From Clostridiales bacterium (lineage in GTDB: Bacteria > Bacillota > Clostridia > Lachnospirales > Lachnospiraceae): DNA of 64,000 nucleotides. Position numbers and translations under genes: made by a program. The notes under the pieces are model-generated. The model ran no database searches. It had not been told where the DNA came from and saw only the letters and a program-made list of their open reading frames with translations. Where the stretch lies: assembly GCA_022770525.1 (NCBI GenBank), contig JALEHN010000039.1, positions 57,135-121,134 on the forward strand. Reading direction: 5' to 3'. Position 1 is the first letter of the stretch; every line of letters begins with the position of its first letter. Shown here in pieces: positions 24,444 to 33,109 of this stretch.

Positions 24444-25307
24444 ATGGATCAGATTCAGTTAAAAGCGATGGCAAAAATTAATCTCGGTCTTGATGTGATC
24501 GGAAAGCGGGAAGACGGTTATCATGAACTTCGTATGGTGATGCAGATGATTAATTTATATGATAAAATCTCCATTACTGTAAGTCGTGAGCCGGGGATCA
24601 GGCTGACGACAAATCTTCCGTTTCTTCCGGTGAATGAAAATAATATTGTCTGCAAGGCGGCGAAGCTTATTATTGATGAGTTTCATCTGGATAAAGGTGT
24701 GGATATTATTCTGGAGAAGCACATTCCTGTAGCGGCAGGCATGGCCGGCGGAAGTTCTGACGGAGCCTGTGTTTTGTATGGTATGAATAAGCTGTTTGGC
24801 CTTGGATTATCGAAAAAAGAATTGATGACACGGGGCGTGCGTCTTGGCGCGGATGTTCCGTACTGTATATTAAGAACGACAGCATTGTCGGAAGGTATCG
24901 GTGAAATACTGACAACACTGCCTCCGATGCCGAAGTGCCATATTCTCGTGGCAAAGCCGGGCATCAGTGTTTCGACAAAAGCAGTTTTTGGAAAACTGAA
25001 TGTGAATGATATCAGGCATCATCCGGATATTGACGGAATTGTTTCGGCAATCAGGGAAAATAATCTTTATCAGATCGCAAAAAAGATGGAAAATACACTG
25101 GAGTCAGTGACGATCAGGGATTATCCCGTGATTGATACGATTAAGCAGACGATGGCTGCAAACGGTGCGCTTGGTGCCTTAATGAGCGGCAGCGGACCGA
25201 CAGTATTCGGACTGTATGATGATGAAAAGAAAGCGAAAGATGCTTACTGCGTATTAAAGCAGGGAAATCTTGCAAAACAGGTATTTTTGACAAGACCGGT
25301 GAATTAA
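24444..25307 (+). CDS. ispE: 4-diphosphocytidyl-2-C-methyl-D-erythritol kinase IspE
   Basis: GHMP-family kinase of the MEP isoprenoid pathway. The 287 residues show the N-terminal AMAKINLGLDVIGKREDGYH, the ATP-binding glycine motif PVAAGMAGGSSDGACVLYGMN and the C-terminal MSGSGPTVFGLYD. It supplies isoprenoids, including the undecaprenyl carrier recycled by UppP. AGAGGTATGGT precedes the ATG. The GntR gene starts ten bases after its stop. Confidence 0.95.
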   Translation: MDQIQLKAMAKINLGLDVIGKREDGYHELRMVMQMINLYDKISITVSREPGIRLTTNLPFLPVNENNIVCKAAKLIIDEFHLDKGVDIILEKHIPVAAGMAGGSSDGACVLYGMNKLFGLGLSKKELMTRGVRLGADVPYCILRTTALSEGIGEILTTLPPMPKCHILVAKPGISVSTKAVFGKLNVNDIRHHPDIDGIVSAIRENNLYQIAKKMENTLESVTIRDYPVIDTIKQTMAANGALGALMSGSGPTVFGLYDDEKKAKDAYCVLKQGNLAKQVFLTRPVN

Positions 25308-25317
25308 GGTGATACAT

Positions 25318-25986
25318 ATGATGAGCGATTTAAAAATGAGTATAGATGAATATCTGCCTTTGCGCGATGTTGTATTTAAAACCCTTCGGCAGGCCATATT
25401 AAAAGGTGATCTGGCACCCGGCGAACGGCTGATGGAAATACAGCTGGCCAATCAGCTTGGTGTGAGCAGAACGCCGATCCGTGAAGCCATCAGAAAGCTG
25501 GAACTGGAAGGCCTTGTTATTATGATTCCGAGGCGGGGCGCGGAGGTGGCAAAGATTACGGAGAAGGATCTTAAGGATGTTTTAGAAGTCCGTACCTCCC
25601 TTGAGGAACTGGCCATCGGCCTGGCATGTGAGAGAATCACTGATGAAAAGATTGAGCGGTTAAAAGAGGCGCTGGATCAATTTCATAAAGTCATCTGCGG
25701 TAATGATCTCACTAAAATTGCTGAATGTGATGTGGCATTTCATGATGTTATTTTTTCAGCGACTGAAAATGCCCGCCTGATTCAGATCGTCAATAATCTC
25801 AGGGAGCAGATGTATCGCTACAGACTGGAATATCTAAAAGATTTTTCAACACACATGCGTCTTTATATCGAACACAAAAAGATTTATGAGGCAGTGGCTG
25901 CAAGAGACAAAAAACTGGCACGGCAGCTGATCACAGAACATATTTATCATCAGGAGCTGACAGTCATCAGAAATATACAGGAATAA
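25318..25986 (+). CDS. GntR-family transcriptional regulator (FCD domain)
   Basis: DNA-binding regulator of 222 residues. The N-terminal winged helix (about 10-75) contains LAPGERLMEIQLANQLGVSR and the recognition segment RTPIREAIRKLELEGLV; an all-helical FCD ligand domain (about 85-220) follows, with likely metal ligands in CDVAFHDVIF and the later LITEHIYHH-like segment. Start chosen at ATG 25318 with TAAGGTG upstream; a GTG at 25309 is less suited. Closely follows ispE. Ligand and targets unknown. Confidence 0.88.
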   Translation: MMSDLKMSIDEYLPLRDVVFKTLRQAILKGDLAPGERLMEIQLANQLGVSRTPIREAIRKLELEGLVIMIPRRGAEVAKITEKDLKDVLEVRTSLEELAIGLACERITDEKIERLKEALDQFHKVICGNDLTKIAECDVAFHDVIFSATENARLIQIVNNLREQMYRYRLEYLKDFSTHMRLYIEHKKIYEAVAARDKKLARQLITEHIYHQELTVIRNIQE

Positions 25987-26019
25987 AATGATCAAAAAAG
26001 TCAATAATGTTTTTAGCAG

Positions 26020-26049
26020 AAAGGATGTCAAAGTGACATCCTTTTTTTG
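26020..26049 (+). terminator. intrinsic terminator after the ispE-gntR unit
   Basis: AAAGGATGTCA pairs with TGACATCCTTT around AAG, followed by a run of Ts. It separates ispE-gntR from the germination operon and shows that the gerA frame upstream of 26078 is not translated. Confidence 0.85.
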
Positions 26050-26077
26050 TGGTATAAATAAATTGCAGGTGATTGAA

Positions 26078-27571
26078 ATGGACGGAAAAATCAGGCGGGC
26101 GGATGTAAGCCTTGAAAAAAATATTGCATATATTGAGAAACGTTTTGAACGGTGTTCGGATGTGGTGCATCAAAAAATGATGATTGCAAAGAAGTCTTAT
26201 CCGGTGTATGTGGTTTACATGGATTCAATGATCGACAGGGATATTGTTGAGGGATTTATATTAAAAAGTCTTATGTATCAGTTAAATGACGTTCCGTCAG
26301 AGAATCCTGTAAAGTATATCAGGGACTGTGGCGTACTGTCTGCAGATGTAAAGATGCTGACAGATATGGAAGAGATTATTACGGAAATTTTGTCGGGAAA
26401 TACGGCAATTTTTGGCGAAAATTCCGGACAGGTCATCGTTATTGACAGTAAAAGTTTTCCTAACCGCGGTGTTCAGGCAGCTGAAACAGAGGTCACGGTA
26501 AGAGGACCAAAAGACAGTTTTACAGAATCTGTCCGCTCCAATACAATACTGATTCGCAGGAGAATCAGAGATACCAGACTTAAATCGGAGCAAATAAAGC
26601 TCGGTGTCCGGACGAAAACAGATGTTGCACTGATGTATATGGATGATCTTGTGCAGCCGGATGTTTTGGAGGAAATAAAGAAAAGATTGAAAAGTTTTAC
26701 CGTTGACAGTATATTAGACAGCGGCAGTCTTGAACAGTTTATTGAGAAAAAATGGTACTCGCCTTTTCCGCAGTTTCAGTCGACGGAGCGTCCGGACAAG
26801 GCGGCAGCTTCGATTATGGAAGGGCGTATTGCGGTCATTGTGGATAATTCGCCGATGGTGCTTTTGCTTCCGACAGTACTTAGCTGCTTTTTCCAGGCAG
26901 CCGATGATTATTATAATCGCTGGGGCATTGTTTTTTTTACAAGAATCTTGAGGTATGCCGCGGCATTGATCGCCATGGCGCTGCCCGGCTTTTATATTGC
27001 GGCGGCAACCTACCATCCTGAAATATTCCCAACAAGTCTTGCGCTGTCACTTGCGGCTTCCAGGCAGGGGGTTCCCTTTGGCCTTGCTGTGGAAGTGCTT
27101 TTGATGGAGCTTGCATTTGAACTGCTTCGGGAAGCCGGAATCAGGCTTCCGGGTTCAATGGGCAGTGCCCTTGGTATTGTTGGCGGCTTAATCATCGGGC
27201 AGGCGGCGGTGGATGCCAACATCGTAAGCCCGGTCGTCGTGATTGTGGTGGCGCTGACAGCCCTTGCGTCATTTACAATTCCAAATGAAGCTTTTGCGTC
27301 TGCGTTTCGTCTGATTAAATTCAGTCTCATTCTTTCGGGGGCATTTTTCGGTATTTTGGGTTTTACATTTGGTATGCTTGCGGTCCTTATTCATCTTTCG
27401 GGACTTGAAAGCTTCGGTGTGCCGTATTTACTGCCGTATGGTGTTTCAGGACTTAATCCTGATGAAGATTTTAAAGACAGCATTACCCGGTTTCCATTGT
27501 TTACGATGAAAAAAAGACCGGTGTTTACGAGAAAAAATGCACGACGGCGCATGGATTTTAAAAAACGGTAA
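26078..27571 (+). CDS. gerA: spore germination protein, GerA family A subunit
   Basis: Subunit A of a Ger nutrient-germinant receptor in the spore inner membrane. The start at 26078 has AGGTG seven bases upstream; a longer in-frame start at 25988 would read through a terminator. The N-terminal soluble domain (about 1-250) contains MDDLVQPDVLEEIKKRL, and the membrane part (about 260-440) has the family signature PFPQFQSTERPDKAAASIMEGR at its junction and several spans. The 497 residues match GerAA length. First gene of a gerA-gerB-gerC-like operon. Confidence 0.9.
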   Translation: MDGKIRRADVSLEKNIAYIEKRFERCSDVVHQKMMIAKKSYPVYVVYMDSMIDRDIVEGFILKSLMYQLNDVPSENPVKYIRDCGVLSADVKMLTDMEEIITEILSGNTAIFGENSGQVIVIDSKSFPNRGVQAAETEVTVRGPKDSFTESVRSNTILIRRRIRDTRLKSEQIKLGVRTKTDVALMYMDDLVQPDVLEEIKKRLKSFTVDSILDSGSLEQFIEKKWYSPFPQFQSTERPDKAAASIMEGRIAVIVDNSPMVLLLPTVLSCFFQAADDYYNRWGIVFFTRILRYAAALIAMALPGFYIAAATYHPEIFPTSLALSLAASRQGVPFGLAVEVLLMELAFELLREAGIRLPGSMGSALGIVGGLIIGQAAVDANIVSPVVVIVVALTALASFTIPNEAFASAFRLIKFSLILSGAFFGILGFTFGMLAVLIHLSGLESFGVPYLLPYGVSGLNPDEDFKDSITRFPLFTMKKRPVFTRKNARRRMDFKKR

Positions 27572-27604
27572 AAAATAGAAATAAAAGAGGAAAGGGTAAT
27601 AGTG

Positions 27605-28729
27605 ATGTTTTCGAATAATCAGCGGATATCCGGACGTCAGATGAACCGTATGCTGGGACTGGATTTATTTGCGGCAGCAAGTATGATACTTCCGAAAGTT
27701 TTATTTCAGGCGTCAGGCGGTCATGGCCTTTTCGGTCTCCTGGCGGGGACTGTCGGTATGATTGTTTACGGATGGCTCTTATATGACGTTGCATCAGGAT
27801 ATTCAGACAATTTTTACCGGTTTAACTGCCGGATATGGGGAAATGTCATGGGATGGCTGGTGATGCTGTATTTCATGTTTAAGTTTATGGTATCGGCTGT
27901 TTACTGGCTTAAGATATTTTCTCAGGTGATTAACCGGACATTTTTAACGGAAATGCCCGAAAGTGTCATCGCAATATTGATGCTTGTGACTGCGCTTTAC
28001 AGTGCTTTTTCGGGAATTGAAGCCAGGGGCCGTTTCGGAGGCCTGCTATTCTGGATCGTCGTTATACCTGTGGCTTTTGTTGTTTTGCTGTCATTTACTG
28101 AAGTCAGCTTATCAAGACTGTTTCAGGTTGCTGAAGGGTCATTTAAGGAAATTGCGGGTGGCGGATTTGTTACGGCAGTCTTATTTTCTGCTGTGGAATT
28201 TATACTGTTTGCGGCACCGTTTGTCGTTCATATAAAAAAGAGTTTTCGTTTTATTGTAAAGGCGGTGCTTTTTGCCGGTGTTTTTACAGGTGTCATTTAT
28301 CTTGCCTGCATCGGTGTTCTTGGTGCCTGCGGTGCTTCTAAAGAGCAGTGGCCTTTTGTCGTTCTGATGCAGATGGTCAGGCTTCCGGGAAGATTTATGT
28401 CCAGGCAGGAAGGACTGATGATGACATTCTGGACAGCCGCCGTACTGATGCTGATTGGCGGGTATGTTTTTTATGCGGCGGATATTTTCAGGCAGTTATT
28501 TAGCGGAAAATATATGAAAACACTGAGTATCCTGTGGACGGTGGCTGTGTACTTTCTTTCCTTTGCGATTAAAGATGTCCGGGCTTTTGAACAGTTTTAT
28601 TTTAAGGCAGCACTGTGGGGCGGCCTTTTGCCGACGGTGATCATACTGGTGATTCTGGCGGCAGGGCGCCGCTTAAAGAAAGAAGCGTCCGGAAAAGTTC
28701 ATCAAAGAACGGGGAGGGCAAAACAGTGA
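27605..28729 (+). CDS. gerB: spore germination protein, GerB family permease
   Basis: Subunit B of the germinant receptor, a 374-residue membrane protein of the APC superfamily with about ten spans; this subunit binds the germinant in characterised systems. N-terminal SGRQMNRMLGLDLFAAASMILPK and the VLFSAVEFILFAAPFVV segment fit the family. AGGAAAGGG lies before tandem GTG ATG codons; the ATG at 27605 is used here, GTG 27602 is possible. Its last codon overlaps the GTG of the C subunit. Germinant unknown. Confidence 0.88.
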   Translation: MFSNNQRISGRQMNRMLGLDLFAAASMILPKVLFQASGGHGLFGLLAGTVGMIVYGWLLYDVASGYSDNFYRFNCRIWGNVMGWLVMLYFMFKFMVSAVYWLKIFSQVINRTFLTEMPESVIAILMLVTALYSAFSGIEARGRFGGLLFWIVVIPVAFVVLLSFTEVSLSRLFQVAEGSFKEIAGGGFVTAVLFSAVEFILFAAPFVVHIKKSFRFIVKAVLFAGVFTGVIYLACIGVLGACGASKEQWPFVVLMQMVRLPGRFMSRQEGLMMTFWTAAVLMLIGGYVFYAADIFRQLFSGKYMKTLSILWTVAVYFLSFAIKDVRAFEQFYFKAALWGGLLPTVIILVILAAGRRLKKEASGKVHQRTGRAKQ

Positions 28730-29388
28730 AAAAAGGGATAGCAGTGCTGACAATCGTTGTATGGGCTGTCATGCTTTGGGGCTGCATGGACAGCGTGGAG
28801 ATTGAGGACAGAAATTATGTGATGGCCATGGGTATTGATTATGATGAGAACGAAGAAGAATATATTGTTTCACTGAGCTTTCCGGATTTGAAAGCATTGA
28901 CCGGCGACGGCGACAATATTCATTATCCGGTGATGGTCATCAGCGGAAAAAATCTGAAGGACATTGAAGATATTTATCATCAGATGTCCAGTAAACGTCT
29001 TGATTTCGGTCAGCTTCAGGCAATTGTTTTCGGCAGGGAAGTGATGGAAAACAGATCTGTTTTGGAAGTAATGATTTCGTATATGAAAAATCATCAGTCA
29101 TTTACGCGGACCATCGATGTCTGTTTGTCAGAAACTTCGGCGTCTGATATTGTTGCATTGGATGAGTCGGTCAATGGCTCCATTGGATTTTATTTACATG
29201 AAATGTTCGAGAATAACGGCAAAGCTTATCATTATGAGACGGCAATGCTGAATGACCTGATCACGGCATGGGCAGATGAAAATGAATCCGTGAAAATGGC
29301 TGTCGTGAAGACCGACGGGCAGATACCGAAAATATGCGGACAGATTGACATTGCATTTGCAAAAGATAAAGGGCATCTGTTTAAATGA
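28726..29388 (+). CDS. gerC: truncated Ger(x)C-family spore germination lipoprotein
   Basis: Only about 220 residues, against roughly 350-400 for normal GerC subunits. A GTG start overlaps the gerB stop and has GGGGAGGG upstream. The signal peptide ends in MLWGC. The N-terminal GerC domain is recognisable (CMDSVEIEDRNYVMAMGIDY, SSKRLDFGQLQAIVFG, SFTRTIDVCLSE), but the frame stops after DIAFAKDKGHLFK, and no continuation is seen in other frames before spoIIR. The C-terminal domain is therefore missing: a reduced or decayed subunit. Confidence 0.8.
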   Translation: MKKGIAVLTIVVWAVMLWGCMDSVEIEDRNYVMAMGIDYDENEEEYIVSLSFPDLKALTGDGDNIHYPVMVISGKNLKDIEDIYHQMSSKRLDFGQLQAIVFGREVMENRSVLEVMISYMKNHQSFTRTIDVCLSETSASDIVALDESVNGSIGFYLHEMFENNGKAYHYETAMLNDLITAWADENESVKMAVVKTDGQIPKICGQIDIAFAKDKGHLFK

Positions 29389-29439
29389 AAAAATGACGGG
29401 TATACTCAAGGATAGGATAAGAAAAGGAGTGATTTTTGT

Positions 29440-30066
29440 ATGCAAAGCCGGATTAAGCGCTGGCTGTTTGCGGGAATTTTGTTTGCGGGTATTGTTATGA
29501 CAGGATGCCGTATCAGGCAGATGAATGCTGAGGCGCAAAGTGAAATTTCCGGGAATGTGCTTCGGCTTCATGTCAGAGCCAACAGTAATACATCAAAGGA
29601 TCAGATGATTAAATTAAATGTCAGAGATGCCCTGATTTGTAAAATGTCTGAATTCAGGAATGAAATGACGGATGTATCTTTGGCAAAACAGGCAGTCAGG
29701 GATCATATGGATGAATTGTGCGGGGCGGCACAGGCGGCTGTATCCGATCTGCATGAAAACGGACATGTAAATATTGAAATCGGTAAGGCGTGGTTTCCTG
29801 AAAAATCCTATGGCGATGTCATTTTGCCGTCAGGAAACTATGAAGCTGTGATTGTCAATATCGGCAGCGGAAACGGAAAAAACTGGTGGTGTGTATTGTT
29901 TCCCCAGTTATGTTTTACGGATCCCGAACATGGTTATGTTTCTGACGAGGGCAAAGAAACACTGCAGAGTGAGCTTTCTGACGAGACTTATGAAAGTCTG
30001 ATCGACCATCGGGTGGAGGCAAAATTGAAAATCGTTCAGTGGATTAAAGAATTGCGTGATTTTTAG
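29440..30066 (+). CDS. spoIIR: stage II sporulation protein R (SpoIIR)
   Basis: Forespore-made signalling protein that crosses to trigger SpoIIGA cleavage of pro-sigma-E in the mother cell. The 208 residues have a hydrophobic N-terminus ending VMTGC (possible lipid anchor) and the family core VLRLHVRANSNTSKDQMIKLNVRDAL, DVILPSGNYEAVIVNIG and GKNWWCVLFPQLCF. AAAAGGAGTG precedes the ATG. Sigma-F control is expected from the family, but no clear promoter was identified. Confidence 0.93.
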   Translation: MQSRIKRWLFAGILFAGIVMTGCRIRQMNAEAQSEISGNVLRLHVRANSNTSKDQMIKLNVRDALICKMSEFRNEMTDVSLAKQAVRDHMDELCGAAQAAVSDLHENGHVNIEIGKAWFPEKSYGDVILPSGNYEAVIVNIGSGNGKNWWCVLFPQLCFTDPEHGYVSDEGKETLQSELSDETYESLIDHRVEAKLKIVQWIKELRDF

Positions 30067-30124
30067 CGGCCGATGTGGTAAAATGAGTGAATCATATGCC
30101 TGTTGGGAAAGGAAGGCGTTTACA

Positions 30125-30928
30125 ATGGAGAAAAACAGTTCAGAAAAGAAATATACATTTGATGAATTCAGGGCGATTATTGCAAGACTCAGGGCAAAAG
30201 ACGGATGTCCGTGGGATAGAGAGCAGACCCATGAAAGTCTGAGACAATGTATGGTTGAAGAAGCTTATGAGACTGTGGAGGCGATTGATCACTCAGATAT
30301 GGATAATTTGAAAGAGGAACTGGGTGACGTGCTTTTGCAGGTGGTCATGCATGCGCAGATCGGTGAAGAAAATCAGGAGTTTACGATGGATGATGTCATT
30401 GATGCTGTGGCGGGGAAAATGATTTACCGTCATCCCCATGTGTTTGGTGATGTGAAGGTTTCAGATTCAGGTGATGTCCTTAAAAACTGGGAAGAGCTTA
30501 AAAAAGCTGAAAAGCACGAGCAGAGTGTGGTGGAGAGTATTGTCAGAGTGCCAAAGGCTTTGCCGGCCAATATCCGTGCGGCTAAGGTACAGAAGAAGGC
30601 CGCAAAGATCGGTTTTGAATTCCCGGACGTGGATGCAGTGCTTAAAAAAGTTGAAGAAGAGCTTTCGGAGCTTAAGGAAGCAATGAAGTCTGAAGGCGCT
30701 GCGAGGGTTAATGAGGAATTTGGAGACTTGATGTTTTCCATGGTGAATTTGTCGAGGTTTTTAGGCGTAAATGCAGAAAATAGCTTGACAAATGCTACAG
30801 AAAAGTTTATAAATAGACTTGAGAGCGTCGAGAACCTGGCTAAAACGAAAGGATTGTCGCTCGACGGTATGTCACTTGAAGAACTTGATGTTCTTTGGGA
30901 ACAAATTAAAGAGCTAAAACATATATGA
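30125..30928 (+). CDS. mazG: nucleoside triphosphate pyrophosphohydrolase MazG
   Basis: Hydrolyses (d)NTPs to monophosphates, cleaning the nucleotide pool. The 267 residues contain two MazG domains; the N-terminal one shows [30 protein letters not shown] and the EExxE/ExxD metal motif in [18 protein letters not shown], and the second has [10 protein letters not shown] and [17 protein letters not shown]. Start at 30125 with GGAAGG upstream; an overlapping upstream start at 30056 is less likely. It precedes hup, as in many Firmicutes. Confidence 0.92.
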   Translation: MEKNSSEKKYTFDEFRAIIARLRAKDGCPWDREQTHESLRQCMVEEAYETVEAIDHSDMDNLKEELGDVLLQVVMHAQIGEENQEFTMDDVIDAVAGKMIYRHPHVFGDVKVSDSGDVLKNWEELKKAEKHEQSVVESIVRVPKALPANIRAAKVQKKAAKIGFEFPDVDAVLKKVEEELSELKEAMKSEGAARVNEEFGDLMFSMVNLSRFLGVNAENSLTNATEKFINRLESVENLAKTKGLSLDGMSLEELDVLWEQIKELKHI

Positions 30929-30953
30929 AATAAAGTTTAGGAGGATTTATTCA

Positions 30954-31229
30954 ATGAACAAAGCAGAATTAGTTGCAGCAGTAGCTGAAAAGGCAGAATT
31001 ATCAAAAAAGGATTCAGAGAAAGTATTAAAGGCATTTGTTGATGTCGTTACAGACGAATTGATCAAAGGTGAAAAAGTACAGTTAGTTGGTTTTGGTACA
31101 TTTGAAGTATCCGAAAGACCGGCCAGAGAAGGCAGAAACCCACAGACAGGTGAAAAGATGACAATTGCTGCTTCAAAAGCACCGAAATTCAAAGCCGGAA
31201 AAGCATTAAAAGATGCGCTCAACGCTTAA
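30954..31229 (+). CDS. hup: HU family DNA-binding protein
   Basis: Nucleoid protein that bends DNA as a dimer. At 91 residues it is full length; [20 protein letters not shown] opens the dimer helix, [21 protein letters not shown] is the DNA-contacting beta arm, and the C-terminal [14 protein letters not shown] helix is intact. AGGAGG precedes the ATG and A-rich codons suggest high expression. A weak AAGCGGA/TCCGCTT hairpin follows at 31237-31259. Confidence 0.97.
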   Translation: MNKAELVAAVAEKAELSKKDSEKVLKAFVDVVTDELIKGEKVQLVGFGTFEVSERPAREGRNPQTGEKMTIAASKAPKFKAGKALKDALNA

Positions 31230-31290
31230 TTAAGGTTGCTTTAAGCGGATTTATCTCCGCTTTGTTCTTAATTTATGATAAAAGTAGTTG

Positions 31291-31318
31291 AAGGCTGCCG
31301 GGAAACGGCAGCCTTTTC
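31291..31318 (+). terminator. intrinsic terminator between hup and rqcP
   Basis: AAGGCTGCCG and CGGCAGCCTT form a perfect 10-bp stem around GGAAA, followed by TTTTCG. It ends 23 bases before the rqcP start. Confidence 0.82.
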
Positions 31319-31340
31319 GATACCCGAAAGGGGGGTTTTT

Positions 31341-31580
31341 ATGAGACTTGATAAATATTTAAAAGTATCCAGACTGATCAAGCGCAGGACTGTGGCCAAT
31401 GAAGCCTGTGATGCAGGTCGTGTGACTGTCAATGACAAGGTTGTGAAAGCTTCTTATGATGTTAAAATCGGTGATATTATAGAAATCGGATTCGGGACAC
31501 GGTCAGTCAGAGTTGAAGTCACGGCGATTATGGAAACTTCTAAAAAGGAAGAAGCTAAAGAAATGTTTAAATATATATAG
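31341..31580 (+). CDS. rqcP: RNA-binding S4-domain protein RqcP
   Basis: Small S4-fold protein (79 residues; Bacillus YabO) that binds stalled 50S subunits and works with RqcH in alanine tailing of nascent chains. MRLDKYLKVSRLIKRRTVANEACDAG is the S4 motif and GDIIEIGFGTRSVRVEV the following strands. GGGGGG lies before the ATG at 31341; a longer frame from 31275 overlaps the terminator and is rejected. Heads the yabP-yabQ-divIC cluster. Confidence 0.9.
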   Translation: MRLDKYLKVSRLIKRRTVANEACDAGRVTVNDKVVKASYDVKIGDIIEIGFGTRSVRVEVTAIMETSKKEEAKEMFKYI

Positions 31581-31643
31581 CGCATATCATGAAGGCTTTT
31601 CTCATAGACTGAAACAAAGAGACGTTTGTGGGGAGGGCTTTTT

Positions 31644-31928
31644 TTGGAGGAGCAAAGAATCAGTCAGAGCCATCAAATGATGCTTAACGACCGGAGAAGT
31701 ATTGAAGTCACAGGAGTCATTGATGTTGTATCATTTGATGCGGAAGAAATCATATTGGAGACGTCATGCGGACTTTTGCTCATCAGAGGCAGTGATCTGC
31801 ATATGAACCGGCTGACTCTGGAAAAAGGGGAAGTCAATGTGGACGGCAGCATTGACGGTCTGACATATTCGGATGCGGCGGGCGCAGGCAAAAAAGCCGG
31901 ACATTTCTTAGGCAGGCTGTTTGGATAG
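31644..31928 (+). CDS. yabP: sporulation protein YabP
   Basis: Small protein of the YabP/YqfC family needed for spore coat formation in Bacillus. The 94 residues read SQSHQMMLNDRRSIEVTGVIDVVSF and LIRGSDLHMNRLTLEKGEVNVDG, the family core, with a short hydrophobic-glycine tail. The start is the TTG at 31644, eight bases from GGGGAGGG. Followed at once by yabQ. Confidence 0.9.
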   Translation: MEEQRISQSHQMMLNDRRSIEVTGVIDVVSFDAEEIILETSCGLLLIRGSDLHMNRLTLEKGEVNVDGSIDGLTYSDAAGAGKKAGHFLGRLFG

Positions 31929-31969
31929 AACGATTCAGTGATGCCGTCATACATCAGAGCCGGATTTTT

Positions 31970-32434
31970 TTGTGGGCCATATGCTGGGGCGTTTTGATTG
32001 CATTTTCCTATGATTGTATACGCATTATCCGCAGAATCTGTCCCCACGGGAAAATGACGGCTGCAGCAGAGGATATTTTATTCTGGCTCACATGGGCAAT
32101 GGTTATCTATGGCCTTTTGTATACATGCGATTACGGTTCGGTGAGAAGTTATACGATCGTTGGCATGAGTTTGGGCGTCTGTGTCTATAGTCTTACAGTC
32201 AGCAGATTTTTTGTGAAGTATATAAGCAGCGGCTTAAAGTGGCTGATCCGACAAATACTTACACCTGTGCGCTGGTTTTTTAGAAGTGTAAGCCTGGTCC
32301 TGACAAAAATAATGAGGAAATTCAAAAAAATTGTGAACTCTTTTTCAAATATGTTGAAAAAAACAAAAAAACCAGTTACAATAAGAAAAACTGGGAAACA
32401 GGGAAAAAAGAGTGGTGGTATCAATGGCAGATAA
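31970..32434 (+). CDS. yabQ: spore cortex protein YabQ (start uncertain)
   Basis: Membrane protein needed for spore cortex formation. About 154 residues from the TTG at 31970: a first span with WGVLIAFSYDCIRIIRRI (family pattern G-I-x-x-x-YD-hR), two to three further spans and a basic tail. The reading frame stays open upstream with plausible residues (SDAVIHQSRIFLW) but contains no ATG, GTG or TTG there, so translation may start at 31970 or at an unusual ATT/ATA codon. It overlaps divIC. Confidence 0.8.
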   Translation: MWAICWGVLIAFSYDCIRIIRRICPHGKMTAAAEDILFWLTWAMVIYGLLYTCDYGSVRSYTIVGMSLGVCVYSLTVSRFFVKYISSGLKWLIRQILTPVRWFFRSVSLVLTKIMRKFKKIVNSFSNMLKKTKKPVTIRKTGKQGKKSGGINGR

Positions 32435-32741
32435 AAATAAGCGAAGTGGGATCAAACGAAAGAAAAAACATACAGCCGGTATTGTAACCGTCGGTACTGC
32501 GGCAGCGATTTTGTGCGCGGTGCTTTTGATTGGCAGCTACCAGCTTTCACAGAAAATAGATGAATATGATGCGGTTGCAAGGAATCTTCAGGAGCAGATT
32601 GAGGAGCAGCAGATGGAGTCTCAGGAGCTTGACAGAGAAAGTGAATATGTTAAGACGGAGGAATACATCGAGCAGATTGCCAGAGATAGGCTGGGCCTTG
32701 TAAAGAAAAATGAAATTATTTTTAAAAAACAGGATAATTAG
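32424..32741 (+). CDS. divIC: septum formation initiator DivIC/FtsB
   Basis: Single-span divisome protein that pairs with FtsL and DivIB at the septum. The 105 residues have a basic cytoplasmic start (KNKRSGIKRKKKHT), one membrane segment (about 20-40), a leucine/glutamate coiled coil (QEQIEEQQMESQELDRE) and the family end YIEQIARDRLGLVKKNEIIF. Overlaps the yabQ end by 11 bases, with GAGTGGTGG upstream. Confidence 0.9.
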   Translation: MADKNKRSGIKRKKKHTAGIVTVGTAAAILCAVLLIGSYQLSQKIDEYDAVARNLQEQIEEQQMESQELDRESEYVKTEEYIEQIARDRLGLVKKNEIIFKKQDN

Positions 32742-32744
32742 TAC

Positions 32745-32773
32745 TTGACAAAATTCGCATTAGATAGTACAAT
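32745..32773 (+). promoter_or_regulatory. sigma-A promoter of the tRNA-Met gene
   Basis: TTGACA at 32745-32750, a 17-base spacer and TACAAT at 32768-32773, 15 bases before the tRNA. Confidence 0.8.
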
Positions 32774-32788
32774 TACAAACGTTGATGC

Positions 32789-32862
32789 GGCGGAATAGCT
32801 CAGTTGGCTAGAGCACACGGTTCATACCCGTGGTGTCATGGGTTCAAATCCCTTTTCCGCTA
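32789..32862 (+). tRNA. tRNA-Met (CAT), elongator type
   Basis: A 74-base cloverleaf: acceptor GGCGGAA/TTCCGCT with a G-U first pair, D arm GCTC...GAGC, anticodon stem CACGG/CCGTG with loop TTCATAC (anticodon CAT at 32823-32825), and a T loop TTCAAAT. The stem lacks the three G-C pairs of initiator tRNA. The 3' CCA is not encoded. A lysidine-modified tRNA-Ile with CAT is the alternative, but the sequence resembles Bacillus elongator tRNA-Met. Confidence 0.92.
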
Positions 32863-32873
32863 CGATGATATAG

Positions 32874-32905
32874 AAAGGATTGAGTTTAGCTCAGTCCTTT
32901 TTTCG
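32874..32905 (+). terminator. intrinsic terminator after tRNA-Met
   Basis: AAAGGATTGAG pairs with CTCAGTCCTTT (one T-G pair) around TTTAG and is followed by TTTTTCG. Confidence 0.85.
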
Positions 32906-33011
32906 TTATGCTACCAAAGCTTCTTAATGATTCTCAGATTCTTAAATATCACCTTTTTCTGTTTTTGATAAGTCTTTATGTCTAAAACTTCACAGTGGCA
33001 AACTACGGATT

Positions 33012-33044
33012 ATGACAAACATTTTTTTGTATTGGAGCTATACT
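33012..33044 (+). promoter_or_regulatory. possible Spo0A-type spoIIE promoter with 21-bp spacing
   Basis: ATGACA at 33012-33017 and TATACT at 33039-33044 are separated by 21 bases instead of 17. Bacillus spoIIE has the same abnormal spacing and needs phosphorylated Spo0A. Read on the minus strand, the -35 area gives TTTGTCATA, a partial 0A box. It lies 66 bases before the chosen spoIIE start. Confidence 0.5.
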
Positions 33045-33109
33045 GTTGCCTGCAGGCAAAGAGCAGGTTATGTTTTTCGTCTGCCGAGGAAAGGATGAGG
33101 AGGAAAATG

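Noticed and set aside
25988..26077. Longer gerA start at 25988
   Set aside because: This stretch contains an intrinsic terminator, and the ATG at 26078 has its own ribosome site.
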